NCBI RefSeq assembly: GCF_003569745.1
Contig: NZ_AP018498.1
Location: 2,021,001-2,085,000 of the forward strand
Source of the DNA: Altererythrobacter sp. B11
GTDB lineage: Bacteria > Pseudomonadota > Alphaproteobacteria > Sphingomonadales > Sphingomonadaceae
Reading direction: 5' to 3'
Length of the DNA stretch: 64,000 bases
Positions 54,803 through 63,708 of the stretch are shown in pieces (within the stretch, counting starts at the first letter, position 1; each line of letters opens with the position of its first letter). The position numbers and the translations under genes were made by a program. The notes under the pieces were generated by a model that made no database searches, was not told the DNA's origin, and saw nothing but the letters and a program-made list of their open reading frames with translations.

Positions 54803-54978
54803 GCGAACCTTTCGCCCGCCACCGCCAGCCCTGGCGTTCGGACGAGGTCGGCAAGCTGCGGACGCTCGCGGCCAAGGGCAAGGGCTTGAAGGAAATCGCC
54901 AAGGCGCTCACCCGCACCGAGGAATCGACCCGCGAACGGGCGCGGATCGAAGGGATCGAGATCGCCAAGAAGCGCTAG
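54799..54978 (+). CDS. Small helix-turn-helix-like protein coupled to topA
   Basis: This 59-residue reading frame begins with GTG overlapping the topA stop (GTGA). The product (starts MSEPFARHRQPWRSDEVGKL) is basic. It has a W-x5-L pattern followed by a helix-turn-helix-like segment, KGLKEIAKALTRTEESTRER, reminiscent of small SANT/Myb-like or sigma-like DNA-binding modules. It is too short to appear in many gene lists. The tight coupling and codon usage like its neighbours support expression. A DNA-binding or regulatory role is inference. Confidence 0.6.
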   Translation: MSEPFARHRQPWRSDEVGKLRTLAAKGKGLKEIAKALTRTEESTRERARIEGIEIAKKR

Positions 54979-55031
54979 GCTGCCGCGGGCCGAACGCTTA
55001 TCCTCTTGAATAGCAGGGCACGTAAGGTCAC

Positions 55032-56453
55032 ATGGCCGCGATGCTGCAGGCGCGAAACCCACAGGAAGCGGAAGACAAAGGCGGCAATCCGCCGACTGCT
55101 ACCGACGCGGACGGCCTGCCCCAGCCGCGCCGCTGGTGGGCGATTGCGGCGATCAGCTTCGGCACGGCGCTGCTGGTGCTGGATGGGTCGATCGCCAATG
55201 TCGCGCTGCCCACGATTGCGCGCGATCTCGGCGTAACCAACGGCGCCGTCACCAATGTCGTCACCATCTATCAGCTGGTGCTGGTGATGGTGCTGCTGCC
55301 CTTCGCCAGCCTGGGCGACAAGATGGGGCACCGCAAGCTCTACCAATACGGGCAGATGGTCTTCCTCCTCGCTTCGGCCCTGTGCCTGCTGGCGGACAAT
55401 TTCATCTTCCTGCTGGTGCTGCGCGCCCTGCAGGCACTGGGCGCGGGCATGGCGCTCAGCGTCTCGGCGGCGATGCTGCGGCAGATCTATCCTGCCAGCA
55501 AGCTGGGCACCGGCATGGGCATCAACAGCGTGATCGTCGCCTCCTCCAATGCCGTGGCGCCGACGCTGGGCGGCTACATCGTCGGCCATCTGGCGTGGCA
55601 CTGGGTGTTCGTGGCTGCCGTGCCCTTTGCCATCATCTCGCTTTTCCTGGGCCGCGCGCTGCCTGAACCCACGCCGCGGCCGATCCCGGCCGAATGGCTG
55701 AGCGGGCTGTGGAGCGCGGCCACCATGCTGCTGCTGATCGGCGGCGTGCAGGTGGCAACGCATGAGACGCTCGGCCTCGGCATCGCTCTCTCCGCAGCGG
55801 GCGTCGTGTCGCTGTTGCTGCTCGTGCGGCGGGAGCGGGCGCGGACGGCGCCGGTGGTGCCGGTCGATCTCCTCGCCAAGCCCGTGCTCGGCCTCTCCGC
55901 GCTGGCCGCCTTCACCTGCTTCATTTCCGCCGGATCGCTGATGATCTCCATGCCCTTCCGGCTGGAACAGGCGATGGGCTATGCGCCGCAGGAAGTGGGC
56001 CTGCTGCTGCTGCCGTTCCCGCTCACCATGCTGGTGGTGGCCCCGGCCGCAGGCTGGATGTCCGACCGGATCGCGCCGACCAAGCTGGGCGTCACGGGCA
56101 TGGTGATCGCCATCATCGGCCTGCTGTTCCTCGCCACCCTGCCGAACACGGCAAGCCCGTTCGATGTCGCCTGGCGGCTGAGCCTCTCCGCGCTCGGCTT
56201 CGGGCTGTTCTTCGCGCCCAATTCGCGCCTGCTGATCGGTCGCGCCCCGCGCGATCGGGCGGCGGCGGCTGGGGGGCTGCTGTCCACCTCGCGCCTGCTG
56301 GGCCAGACCATGGCGGCGGTGGTGGTGGGCATATTGCTGGCAGGCGGCATGGGCATGGGGCCGACCCCGCTGCTGGTTGCCTGCGCATTGGCCGTGGTGG
56401 CCGCGCTGTGCAGCCTCGCGCGCTTCCGCACGATGACCCGCGCGCAGCCCTGA
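55032..56453 (+). CDS. MFS transporter, DHA2-like drug/H+ antiporter
   Basis: This 473-residue protein has about 14 hydrophobic segments. The first motif (TALLVLDGSIANVALPTIARDLG) has the motif D1 of DHA2 exporters, and GDKMGHRKLYQYGQMVF is the motif A loop. GGYIVGHLAWHWVF resembles motif C. The family exports drugs, dyes or metabolites by proton exchange. The ATG at 55032 is used; an ATG three codons on is possible. It lies 53 bases after the topA-coupled small gene. Substrate unknown. Confidence 0.9.
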   Translation: MAAMLQARNPQEAEDKGGNPPTATDADGLPQPRRWWAIAAISFGTALLVLDGSIANVALPTIARDLGVTNGAVTNVVTIYQLVLVMVLLPFASLGDKMGHRKLYQYGQMVFLLASALCLLADNFIFLLVLRALQALGAGMALSVSAAMLRQIYPASKLGTGMGINSVIVASSNAVAPTLGGYIVGHLAWHWVFVAAVPFAIISLFLGRALPEPTPRPIPAEWLSGLWSAATMLLLIGGVQVATHETLGLGIALSAAGVVSLLLLVRRERARTAPVVPVDLLAKPVLGLSALAAFTCFISAGSLMISMPFRLEQAMGYAPQEVGLLLLPFPLTMLVVAPAAGWMSDRIAPTKLGVTGMVIAIIGLLFLATLPNTASPFDVAWRLSLSALGFGLFFAPNSRLLIGRAPRDRAAAAGGLLSTSRLLGQTMAAVVVGILLAGGMGMGPTPLLVACALAVVAALCSLARFRTMTRAQP

Positions 56454-56475
56454 GCCCGCACTTCGGCACCTTGCG

Positions 56476-56549
56476 TTAACCATCGCCTGTCAGGGGCTCG
56501 CAAACGGTTCGTCGCACGACTCGCTCCGAATATCTGTCAAATTAACCAT
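56476..56549 (+). promoter_or_regulatory. Two CtrA-type half-sites with a GANTC site between, upstream of the OmpA-family gene
   Basis: TTAACCAT occurs at 56476-56483 and 56542-56549, and GACTC (a CcrM-type GANTC site) at 56518-56522. In Caulobacter, TTAACCAT is a CtrA half-site and CcrM methylates GANTC. The 277-nt gap before the OmpA gene holds these and no gene. Function here is unproven. Confidence 0.35.
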
Positions 56550-56730
56550 TGGACCCAAAATGTTCATCTGCGAGCAATGGCCGCATGAACAGTCGAAGGG
56601 GCGTGCATTCCGCACGATCTTTATCGATCGCAATGAAAGAGTTTTCAGCAGCCGCATGGACCATCGCACAGGTGATCGGTCGAAAGGGGCAAAATGCCGA
56701 GACGGCTTTGAAGTTTGAGGGAGTAATCAG

Positions 56731-57666
56731 ATGCGTAACATTTCCGGAAGGCCGATATTTCTCTGTGGAGCAGCACTGATCGCCGTGGGTGCGGCGGGCA
56801 GCCTGTCCGCCCAGCAGCTGGAGCCGGTGCAGGACACCGCGCAGCGGGCGAGCGACGCCGCCGCGAGCGAGGATTCCATCAATGTCTATGGTGAGGTGCC
56901 GACCGATCTTTCCGGCCTGCCCGCGGGGCCGGAGATCGAAGGCATCCTGTCCGCCCGCAAGGGCAACAGCATCCAGGTGACCGATGGTGACGGCGCCAAT
57001 TCGATGATCAGCCTGAGCGAAGCGACCCAGATCACCGGCAAGGGTGGCTTTCTCGGCCTCGGCCGGACGGACCTCGCGGCGGATTCGCTGCTCAACGGTC
57101 TCCCTGTCGCTGTCGAGACGGTGCAGTGGGAAGGCGGCCTGGTCGCCAGCAAGGTAAAGTTCAAGAAGGACGATCTCGAAGTCGCGGAGATGATCCACGG
57201 CGGCACCTCGCAGCGCTTTGCCGAGCATGACGTGGCTATCGAGAAGAACGCCGCCGCCACCGAGGCGCTGCGCGGCCGCATGGGCGATATCGACAAATAC
57301 AACCTGAAGGGCACGACGAACGTCTATTTCGACACGGGCAAGTGGAACCTGTCGCCCGCGGCGAGGACCGAGCTGTGCGCCGCGGCGCAGGATGCAGCGG
57401 CAATGGACAACGCCCTGCTGCTGGTGGTCGGCTACACCGACTCCGTCGGCGACCAGGATTACAACCAGACGCTGAGCGAGAAGCGCGCCGGCCGGGTGGT
57501 GAACTTCCTGCAGCAGGAATGCCGCTGGGCCCCCTATCGGATGCTCACGCCCACGGGCATGGCCGAAGCCGATCCCACGGCAGACAACACCACGGCCGCC
57601 GGGCGGGCACAGAACCGCCGCGTGTCGGTGAACATCCTCGTCAGCAAGGCGGTGGACGAATCCTGA
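56731..57666 (+). CDS. OmpA-family cell-envelope protein
   Basis: The 311-residue protein has a signal peptide (cleavage near SLSAQQ) and a central beta-rich region of about 110 residues. That region contains two short segments resembling DUF5666-type repeats (GILSARKGNSIQVTDGDG). The C-terminal OmpA/MotB peptidoglycan-binding domain has VYFDTGKWNLSP, VVGYTDSVGDQDYNQTLSEKRA and GRAQNRRVSVNI. It probably anchors the outer membrane to peptidoglycan. GAGGGAG lies before the ATG. Possible CtrA-type sites lie upstream. Confidence 0.85.
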   Translation: MRNISGRPIFLCGAALIAVGAAGSLSAQQLEPVQDTAQRASDAAASEDSINVYGEVPTDLSGLPAGPEIEGILSARKGNSIQVTDGDGANSMISLSEATQITGKGGFLGLGRTDLAADSLLNGLPVAVETVQWEGGLVASKVKFKKDDLEVAEMIHGGTSQRFAEHDVAIEKNAAATEALRGRMGDIDKYNLKGTTNVYFDTGKWNLSPAARTELCAAAQDAAAMDNALLLVVGYTDSVGDQDYNQTLSEKRAGRVVNFLQQECRWAPYRMLTPTGMAEADPTADNTTAAGRAQNRRVSVNILVSKAVDES

Positions 57667-57722
57667 CAAGTCTCTGAGCGGGTAGGGGGCGGGCTTCGGC
57701 TCGTCCCCTTTCCCTCGCCTCT

Positions 57723-57826
57723 TCGTCATTCCCGCGCAGGCGGGAATCCAGCAGGCGCAACAGACCGGACGAAGGGCGGGCGCGGCCCGGTGCCGCACTG
57801 GATTCCCGCCTGCGCGGGAATGACGA
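57723..57826. repeat. 29-bp perfect inverted repeat (dRS3-like) between ompA-like and era genes
   Basis: Two exact 29-bp arms, 57723-57751 and 57798-57826, are inverted around a 46-bp spacer. Each arm contains ATTCCC-N8-GGGAAT, itself a palindrome; this matches the pattern known for neisserial dRS3 repeats. Short repeats with this core are scattered in many proteobacteria, often as palindromic pairs. It may be a non-autonomous element and could also terminate both convergent genes. Confidence 0.75.
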
Positions 57827-57863
57827 GACGGGGGAAATCGGCCGGCCCCGCTAACCCCGCAGG

Positions 57864-58769
57864 CTAGCGCACCCAGTCCAGCCCCATTTCCTCATAGACT
57901 TCGCGGCTTTCCGCCCAGCGTTCGTCCACCTTCACATGCAGGAAGAGGTGGACCTTCACCCCCAGAATCTCGCTCAGCTCGGCGCGCGCCGCCTCGCCGA
58001 TGGCCTTGATGCGGGCGCCGCGCTTGCCCAGCATGATCGGTTTCTGGCTGTCGCGCCCGACCACGATCTGCTGGTGGATTTCCACGCTGCCATCGCGGCG
58101 GTGTTGATAGCTCTCCGGGCGCACTGCGCTGTCATAGGGGAGCTCTTCATGCAGCTGGCGATAGAGCTGCTCGCGGGTGACTTCGGCCGCCAGCAGTCGC
58201 TCGCTCGCATCGCTCACCTGATCTTCCGGGTAGTGCCACGGCCCCTCCGGCATCAGCGAGGCGAGGTGCTCCTTCAGTTCCGGCACGCCGTCGCCGCTCA
58301 GCGCCGAAATGAAGAACACCTCCTCGAAGCTCACCTTCCCGGCGAGATCCTGCGCCAGCTCCAGCAGCGGTTCCTTCTTGCTGATGTCCACCTTGTTCAG
58401 CGCCAGCAGCTTGCGCTCCGGCCGGTCCTTCAGCACCTCCAGCAACGGCTCCAGTTCGTGGCGGCGCTGCTTGACGGGGTCCACCACCAGCAGGATGGCG
58501 TCGGCCGCCACCGCGCCTTCCCAGGCGGCGTTCACCATCGCGCGGTCCAGCCGGCGCCGGGGCGCGAAGATGCCGGGCGTATCGGCCAGGATGATCTGCA
58601 CCGGGCCGGCCAGCGCGATGCCCAGCAGGCGCGCCCGCGTGGTCTGCGCCTTGGCGCTGGTGATCGCCACCTTCTGGCCAACGAGCTGGTTCACCAGCGT
58701 GGATTTCCCCGCGTTCGGCGCACCGATCACGGCGACCACGCCGCATTTGGTTTCTGCGCTTTCGCTCAC
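57864..58769 (-). CDS. era: GTPase Era
   Basis: This 301-residue GTPase has G1 GAPNAGKSTLVNQLVG, G3 ADTPGIF, G4 NKVD and G5 SALSGDGV, plus a C-terminal KH domain with KPIMLGKRGARIKAIGEAARAEL. Era acts in 30S ribosome assembly and 16S rRNA 3' end processing. The start is the GTG at 58769, overlapping the rnc stop as GTGA; the longer open frame is inside rnc. lepB-rnc-era is a common operon order. Confidence 0.96.
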   Translation of the reverse strand: MSESAETKCGVVAVIGAPNAGKSTLVNQLVGQKVAITSAKAQTTRARLLGIALAGPVQIILADTPGIFAPRRRLDRAMVNAAWEGAVAADAILLVVDPVKQRRHELEPLLEVLKDRPERKLLALNKVDISKKEPLLELAQDLAGKVSFEEVFFISALSGDGVPELKEHLASLMPEGPWHYPEDQVSDASERLLAAEVTREQLYRQLHEELPYDSAVRPESYQHRRDGSVEIHQQIVVGRDSQKPIMLGKRGARIKAIGEAARAELSEILGVKVHLFLHVKVDERWAESREVYEEMGLDWVR

Positions 58770-59443
58770 CCGTATCTCTCCATGAACAGCCGCGCGGCGG
58801 CGGTTTCTGCTTCCTGCTTGCTGCCGGCGGTGGCTTCCACCTCGCCGACATTGGCCACGCTCACCCGAACGGTGAAGCGTGCCGCGTGATCCGGCCCGCT
58901 GCGGTCGATCACTGAATATTCCGGCGGCTTGCGCCGGTTGCCCGCCGCCCATTCCTGCAGCGCGCTCTTGGGATGCTTGGCGCGGCCGGCCTGTCCTTCG
59001 AAGGCGCGGCGCCATTTGGCATGCACGACGCCGCGTGTAGCCTCGAACCCCGCTTCCAGGAAGTTGGCCCCCAGCAGCGCCTCCATCACATCGCACAGTA
59101 CATTGTCGCTGTCGGCGGCGCCATCATCGCGCGCCTGCTTGCCCAGCCGCAGATGCGCGGGCAGGCCGATCTCGCGCGCCACCCGGGCGCAGGTCTGGCG
59201 GCTGACCAGCGCGTTCAGCCGCTGCGCCAGCTGCCCTTCCGCTCCCGCGCTCTGGCGATAGAGCCATTCGGCGATCGAGAGGCCCAAGACGCGATCGCCG
59301 AGGAATTCCAGCCGCTGATAATCGCGATCCGCCCCGGTGCTGCCATGGGTCAGCGCCTCGATCCACAGCGCCTCGTCCTGCACCAAAAAGCCCGCTGCCT
59401 CCAGCCAGGGGCGCGTTTCGCCCAGCTTATCGAGGTCTGCCAT
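58766..59443 (-). CDS. rnc: Ribonuclease III
   Basis: This 225-residue double-strand RNA endonuclease has the signature YQRLEFLGDRVLGL and the second acidic motif DVMEALLGANFLE, with a dsRNA-binding domain (about 150-222, HPKSALQEWAAGN, GSKQEAETAAARLFME). It processes rRNA precursors and structured mRNAs. The ATG at 59443 overlaps the lepB stop by one base. Confidence 0.96.
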   Translation of the reverse strand: MADLDKLGETRPWLEAAGFLVQDEALWIEALTHGSTGADRDYQRLEFLGDRVLGLSIAEWLYRQSAGAEGQLAQRLNALVSRQTCARVAREIGLPAHLRLGKQARDDGAADSDNVLCDVMEALLGANFLEAGFEATRGVVHAKWRRAFEGQAGRAKHPKSALQEWAAGNRRKPPEYSVIDRSGPDHAARFTVRVSVANVGEVEATAGSKQEAETAAARLFMERYG

Positions 59444-60297
59444 CAGATCGTATGGCCGATGCGGCTCCACCGCGCGGCGGTGAACCAGGTCCACGGCTTC
59501 AGCCATTCGGCGCTGCCATCGGTGGAGAAGAAGATCACGCCGGCGCGGCCGACGACATTTTCCACCGGCACCAGCCCCACGCCGCCATTGGGCACGGCGG
59601 GATAGCGGCTATCCATGGAATTGTCCCGATTGTCGCCCATCATGAACAGATGGCCTTCGGGCACGATCACGGCGTCCGTATTGTCCTTCGCCTGCGTCGG
59701 CCCGAAATCGAGCACGTCGAAGGTGACGCCGTTGGGCAGCGTCTCGCGGAACTGCGGATAGTGGCAGGTCAGCCCGCCATCGGCCGCCTGCACGGCAAAG
59801 CGCGCTTCGGCGCAGCCTTCCTGGGGCGTTACGGGGAGGACGAAATCGGGCTGCTTCACGCGCGGCACCGGCCGGCCGTTGATCTCCACCACGCCGCCCG
59901 AGACGCGGATCTGGTCCCCCGGCAGGCCGATCACCCGCTTCACATAATCCACCCGGTCGATCGGATGCTTGAAGATGACCACATCGCCGCGATCGGGAAT
60001 CCCGGCTGGAATGCGCCCGCTCCACAGCTTGATGTCGAACGGCATGGACGCCTGCGAATAGCCGTAAGGCCATTTGGCGGCGAACAGGTAATCCCCTTCC
60101 AGCAGATCGGGCATCATCGATTCGCTCGGGATCGAATGGCTGGAGAAAACCAGCGTGCGCACGATGGTGACGATGATCACCAGCTTCACCAGGAACCAGA
60201 GGAAGCTGCCTTCCTCCTTCTTCTTCGGCGCGGCGGGCGGCGCCGGGGCCTGCCCGGTGCTGTCCTGTGGGGGTGTGTCGTTCATCGCCACGGTCAT
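59443..60297 (-). CDS. lepB: Signal peptidase I
   Basis: This 284-residue membrane serine protease has one N-terminal transmembrane segment (about 31-50). The catalytic Ser60 lies in SIPSESMMP and Lys120 in YVKRVIGLPGDQI, and the GDNRDNSMDSRYP box follows. It removes signal peptides of secreted proteins. The Pro/Ala/Lys-rich N-terminus before the anchor is typical of sphingomonads. The ATG at 60297 is chosen; ATG 60285 would be four codons shorter. Confidence 0.94.
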   Translation of the reverse strand: MTVAMNDTPPQDSTGQAPAPPAAPKKKEEGSFLWFLVKLVIIVTIVRTLVFSSHSIPSESMMPDLLEGDYLFAAKWPYGYSQASMPFDIKLWSGRIPAGIPDRGDVVIFKHPIDRVDYVKRVIGLPGDQIRVSGGVVEINGRPVPRVKQPDFVLPVTPQEGCAEARFAVQAADGGLTCHYPQFRETLPNGVTFDVLDFGPTQAKDNTDAVIVPEGHLFMMGDNRDNSMDSRYPAVPNGGVGLVPVENVVGRAGVIFFSTDGSAEWLKPWTWFTAARWSRIGHTI

Positions 60298-60454
60298 GTT
60301 GAGCGCGAGGGGGATCGTCAAGCGCGGAGACGCCGGGCGGGCGGACTGCGCCCATTCGGGGCAGGGCGGCGGCGGGGCGGCGAGAGCGTCATTTGGCGGT
60401 TGCATTCGCAGTTCAAGGGCTTAGCCCATGCTGCGTTGCAACGGAGGAGAATGA

Positions 60455-61978
60455 GTGGTGAGCGAGGCTTTCAAGGCCGCATGGGCCCAGTTGGCGAAGC
60501 ATTCCGATCCCACCCTGGCCGACCTGTTCGCCGCCGATCCGCAGCGGGTGGACAAGTTCACTGGCCGGCTGGAGCTGGGCGAGGGCGGCATTCTCTTCGA
60601 TTGGTCCAAGACCCATCTCACCGATGCGCTGATTGCCGATTTCACGGCGCTGGCCGAAGCGGCGGGCTTTGACGAAATGCGCCGGCGCATGTTCGCGGGC
60701 GAGGTGGTCAACCCCACCGAGAACCGCGCTGCGGAACATTCCGCGCTGCGCGGCGTCGGCCGCGAAGCGAGCGTGGAGGAAGCGGCCGCCCTGCGGGAGC
60801 GGATGAAGCTGCTGGTGCAGGCGATCCACGACGGCGCGCTGGGTGAGGTGAAGCACCTGATCCATGTCGGCATCGGGGGATCGGCGCTCGGTCCCGCGCT
60901 GGCGGTGGATGCGCTGGGGCGCGATCTCGCGCTGGTGGACGTGCATGTCGTCTCCAATATCGATGGCGTCGCGCTGGAAGAGGCCTTTGCCGCCTGCGAT
61001 CCGCAGACGACGCTGCTTGCGGTGGCCAGCAAGACCTTCACCACGATCGAGACGATGACGAATGCGCAAAGCGCGCTGGATTGGCTCGCCGCCAATGGCG
61101 TGGCCGATCCCGCGGGCCGGGTGATCGCGCTCACCGCCGCGCCCGAGAAGGCGGTGGAATGGGGCGTGGACGAAACGCGCATCCTGCCCTTCGCCGAAAG
61201 CGTGGGCGGGCGCTATTCCATCTGGTCCTCCATCGGCTTCCCGGTGGCGGTGGCGATCGGGTGGGAGGATTTCCAGGCCTTCCTCGATGGCGCCGCGGCG
61301 GTGGACCGGCATTTCCGCGACACGGCGGGGGCAGCGAACCTGCCGCTGCGCGCCGCCTTCAGCGATCTCTATTATGCGCGGATCAAGGGCGCGGAAACGC
61401 GCGCTGTCTTCGCCTATGACGAACGGCTCGGCCTGCTGCCCGACTATCTCCAGCAGCTGGAAATGGAGAGCAACGGCAAGAGCGTGACGGCCGAAGGCGA
61501 CCCGGTGGATGGCCCCACCGCGCCGATCACCTGGGGCGGTGTCGGCACCGACGCGCAGCACGCGGTGTTCCAGCTGCTCCACCAGGGCACGCATCTGGTG
61601 CCGATCGACTTCATCGCCAGCATTGCGCCGGGGGATGCTCTCGATCCCGCGCATCATCGTATCCTGCTGATGAACTGCTTCGCGCAGGGCGCCGCGCTGA
61701 TGGCGGGCAAGCAGAGCGAGGATCCCGCGCGCAGCTATCCCGGCAATCGCCCCTCCGCCACGATCCTGTGCGACGATCTCGATCCTGCCACCGTGGGTGC
61801 GCTGATCGCCTTTCACGAACACCGCACCTTCGCCAACGCCGTGCTGATGGGAATCAATCCCTTCGACCAGTTCGGCGTGGAACTGGGCAAGGAGATCGCC
61901 AAGAAGATCGAGAAGGGCGGGGAGCAATTCGATCCCAGCACCGAGGCGCTGCTTGCAAAGGCCGGGCTCGCCGGCTGA
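60455..61978 (+). CDS. pgi: Glucose-6-phosphate isomerase
   Basis: This 507-residue enzyme interconverts glucose 6-phosphate and fructose 6-phosphate. It has HVGIGGSALGP, SKTFTTIETMTNA, GRYSIWSSIGFP, ESNGKSVT (Lys/Ser region) and GTDAQHAVFQLLHQGT with the catalytic His. GGAGG lies eight bases before the GTG at 60455 (a second GTG follows immediately); the ATG at 60451 is in another frame. The product feeds otsA and inositol-phosphate synthesis encoded elsewhere in the window. Confidence 0.95.
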   Translation: MVSEAFKAAWAQLAKHSDPTLADLFAADPQRVDKFTGRLELGEGGILFDWSKTHLTDALIADFTALAEAAGFDEMRRRMFAGEVVNPTENRAAEHSALRGVGREASVEEAAALRERMKLLVQAIHDGALGEVKHLIHVGIGGSALGPALAVDALGRDLALVDVHVVSNIDGVALEEAFAACDPQTTLLAVASKTFTTIETMTNAQSALDWLAANGVADPAGRVIALTAAPEKAVEWGVDETRILPFAESVGGRYSIWSSIGFPVAVAIGWEDFQAFLDGAAAVDRHFRDTAGAANLPLRAAFSDLYYARIKGAETRAVFAYDERLGLLPDYLQQLEMESNGKSVTAEGDPVDGPTAPITWGGVGTDAQHAVFQLLHQGTHLVPIDFIASIAPGDALDPAHHRILLMNCFAQGAALMAGKQSEDPARSYPGNRPSATILCDDLDPATVGALIAFHEHRTFANAVLMGINPFDQFGVELGKEIAKKIEKGGEQFDPSTEALLAKAGLAG

Positions 61979-61995
61979 TCCGGCTTTCCAAAGGG

Positions 61996-62021
61996 GGCGG
62001 CGCGGCATCTGCGGCGCCGCC
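61996..62021 (+). terminator. GC-rich hairpin after pgi
   Basis: GGCGGCGC (61996-62003) and GCGCCGCC (62014-62021) form a perfect 8-bp stem with a 10-nt loop, 18 bases after the pgi stop. No T-run follows, so termination is only likely. Confidence 0.5.
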
Positions 62022-62036
62022 GCCGCTGCGGGCAGA

Positions 62037-62065
62037 TTGACTTTTCCGCAATTGGCGCCTATGTG
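62037..62065 (+). promoter_or_regulatory. Possible promoter of the DEAD-box helicase gene
   Basis: TTGACT (62037-62042) is followed after 17 bases by TATGTG (62060-62065). It would give a leader of about 160 nt before the helicase ATG, as is common for cold-inducible helicase genes. Unproven. Confidence 0.35.
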
Positions 62066-62230
62066 CCCGGCCAGCGAAGCGCGCAGGCAGCGTGAACCGG
62101 CGGATATCCGCCTCGGCCGCGCTTCGGTTATCCAAAGCTTCCCAATTCACGCGGGCGGTTTTCAACCCCGCGAACGCGCGCCCGGATTCCGGCTGCGCGC
62201 AATCGCACACGATGCGAGTTCAACAGTTAC

Positions 62231-63622
62231 ATGACATTCGAACAACTCGGCCTGTCGCAGTCCGTACTCCAGGCACTTTCCCTCAAGGGCTATGAAACGC
62301 CGTCGCCGATCCAGCAGCAGGCGATCCCCTATGTGCTCGAAGGGCGCGACCTGCTGGGCATCGCGCAGACCGGCACGGGCAAGACGGCGGCCTTCATGCT
62401 GCCCTCGATCGACCGGCTGGTCGCCGCGGACAAGCGCCCGCAGCGGCGTTGCTGCCGCATGCTGGTGCTGGCGCCCACGCGCGAGCTGGCTGGCCAGATC
62501 GCCCAGAGCGCGCAGGATTATGCCCGCTTCGCTCATCTGAAGATCGCCACCGTGTTCGGCGGCACTTCGGTCAACCGCAACCGGCAGGATCTGGCGCGCG
62601 GCGTCGATATCCTCATCGCCACGCCGGGCCGGCTGGTGGACCTGACCGATCAGGGCGCGCTCGATCTCGGCCAGGTGGAAGTGCTGGTGCTGGACGAGGC
62701 GGACCAGATGCTGGACCTCGGCTTCATCCATGCACTGCGCCAGATCGTGCGGATGATCCCGAAGCAGCGGCAGACGCTGTTCTTCTCCGCCACCATGCCC
62801 AAGGCGATCAAGGATCTGGCGAGCCAGTATCTCACCGATCCGGCGCAGGTTTCGGTCGCGCCCGCGGCCACCACGGCGGAGCGGGTCGAGCAATATGTGT
62901 GCTTCGTCAACCAGGCGGAAAAGCAGGCGCTGCTGGGCATCGTGCTGCGCGACGGCTTCAAGGCCGGCGAGATGGACCGCGTGCTGGTGTTCACCCGCAC
63001 CAAGCATGGCGCCGACCGCGTGGTGCGCAAGCTGGCGCAGGGCGGCATGCGCGCCAATGCGATCCACGGCAACAAGAGCCAGCCGCAGCGCGAACGCGCG
63101 CTGGGCGAGTTCCGCGAGGGGCAGGTGCGCGTGCTGGTGGCGACTGACATCGCCGCGCGCGGCATCGACATCACCGGGGTGAGCCATGTGATCAATTTCG
63201 AGCTGCCCAATGTGCCCGAGCAATATGTCCACCGCATCGGCCGCACCGCGCGCGCCGGGCGCGAGGGGGTGGCGATTTCCTTCTGCGCGACGGACGAGCG
63301 GGATTATCTGCGCGACATCCAGAAGCTCACCCGCGTGACGCTGGACAAGGTCGAGCTGCCGGAGAACTTCCGCGCCGAAGTGGAAATGGTCGCCGCGCGC
63401 ACCCCGCAGGCCGAGCGTGCCCGCGAGGAAGAGCGCGATGCGCGCCCGCCGCGCCAGGGCGGCGGCAATCGCCGTCCGCGCCGCACCGCCGAAGCCAAGC
63501 CGCGTGGCGGCAGCGGCAGTGGCGCCTCGGGCCGTCCGGCAGGCAATTCCGGCAATGCGAGCCGCCCCGGCGGCAACCGCCGGCGGCGCCGTTCGGGCGG
63601 GGGTTCCGCCCCCCGCGCGTAA
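62231..63622 (+). CDS. rhlE: DEAD-box ATP-dependent RNA helicase, RhlE-like
   Basis: This 463-residue helicase has the Q motif (FEQLGLSQSVLQALSLKGY then TPSPIQ). It also has motif I AQTGTGKT, Ia PTRELA, II DEAD (VLDEADQMLD), III SAT, IV VFTRTK, V ATDIAARGID and VI HRIGRTARAG. The C-terminus is a low-complexity Arg/Gly/Pro tail of about 80 residues for RNA binding. It would unwind structured RNA in ribosome assembly or RNA decay. The long leader suggests post-transcriptional or cold regulation. Confidence 0.93.
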   Translation: MTFEQLGLSQSVLQALSLKGYETPSPIQQQAIPYVLEGRDLLGIAQTGTGKTAAFMLPSIDRLVAADKRPQRRCCRMLVLAPTRELAGQIAQSAQDYARFAHLKIATVFGGTSVNRNRQDLARGVDILIATPGRLVDLTDQGALDLGQVEVLVLDEADQMLDLGFIHALRQIVRMIPKQRQTLFFSATMPKAIKDLASQYLTDPAQVSVAPAATTAERVEQYVCFVNQAEKQALLGIVLRDGFKAGEMDRVLVFTRTKHGADRVVRKLAQGGMRANAIHGNKSQPQRERALGEFREGQVRVLVATDIAARGIDITGVSHVINFELPNVPEQYVHRIGRTARAGREGVAISFCATDERDYLRDIQKLTRVTLDKVELPENFRAEVEMVAARTPQAERAREEERDARPPRQGGGNRRPRRTAEAKPRGGSGSGASGRPAGNSGNASRPGGNRRRRRSGGGSAPRA

Positions 63623-63651
63623 TCGCTCCATAGCCGCCGATCGCACGGGCA

Positions 63652-63670
63652 TGGCGCCGCTCCGGCGCCA
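63652..63670 (+). terminator. Short hairpin after the helicase gene
   Basis: TGGCGCC (63652-63658) and GGCGCCA (63664-63670) form a 7-bp stem with a 5-nt loop, 30 bases past the helicase stop. A second hairpin (GGGGGCG 63680-63686 with CGCCCCC 63698-63704) follows. Neither has a T-run. Confidence 0.4.
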
Positions 63671-63708
63671 GCCATGTGCGGGGGCGGTTGGCAAGCGCGC
63701 CCCCGGCC

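Noticed and set aside
60451-60672. ATG at 60451 as start of a protein upstream of pgi
   Set aside because: It is in a different frame from pgi and the product shows no similarity; pgi uses the GTG at 60455.
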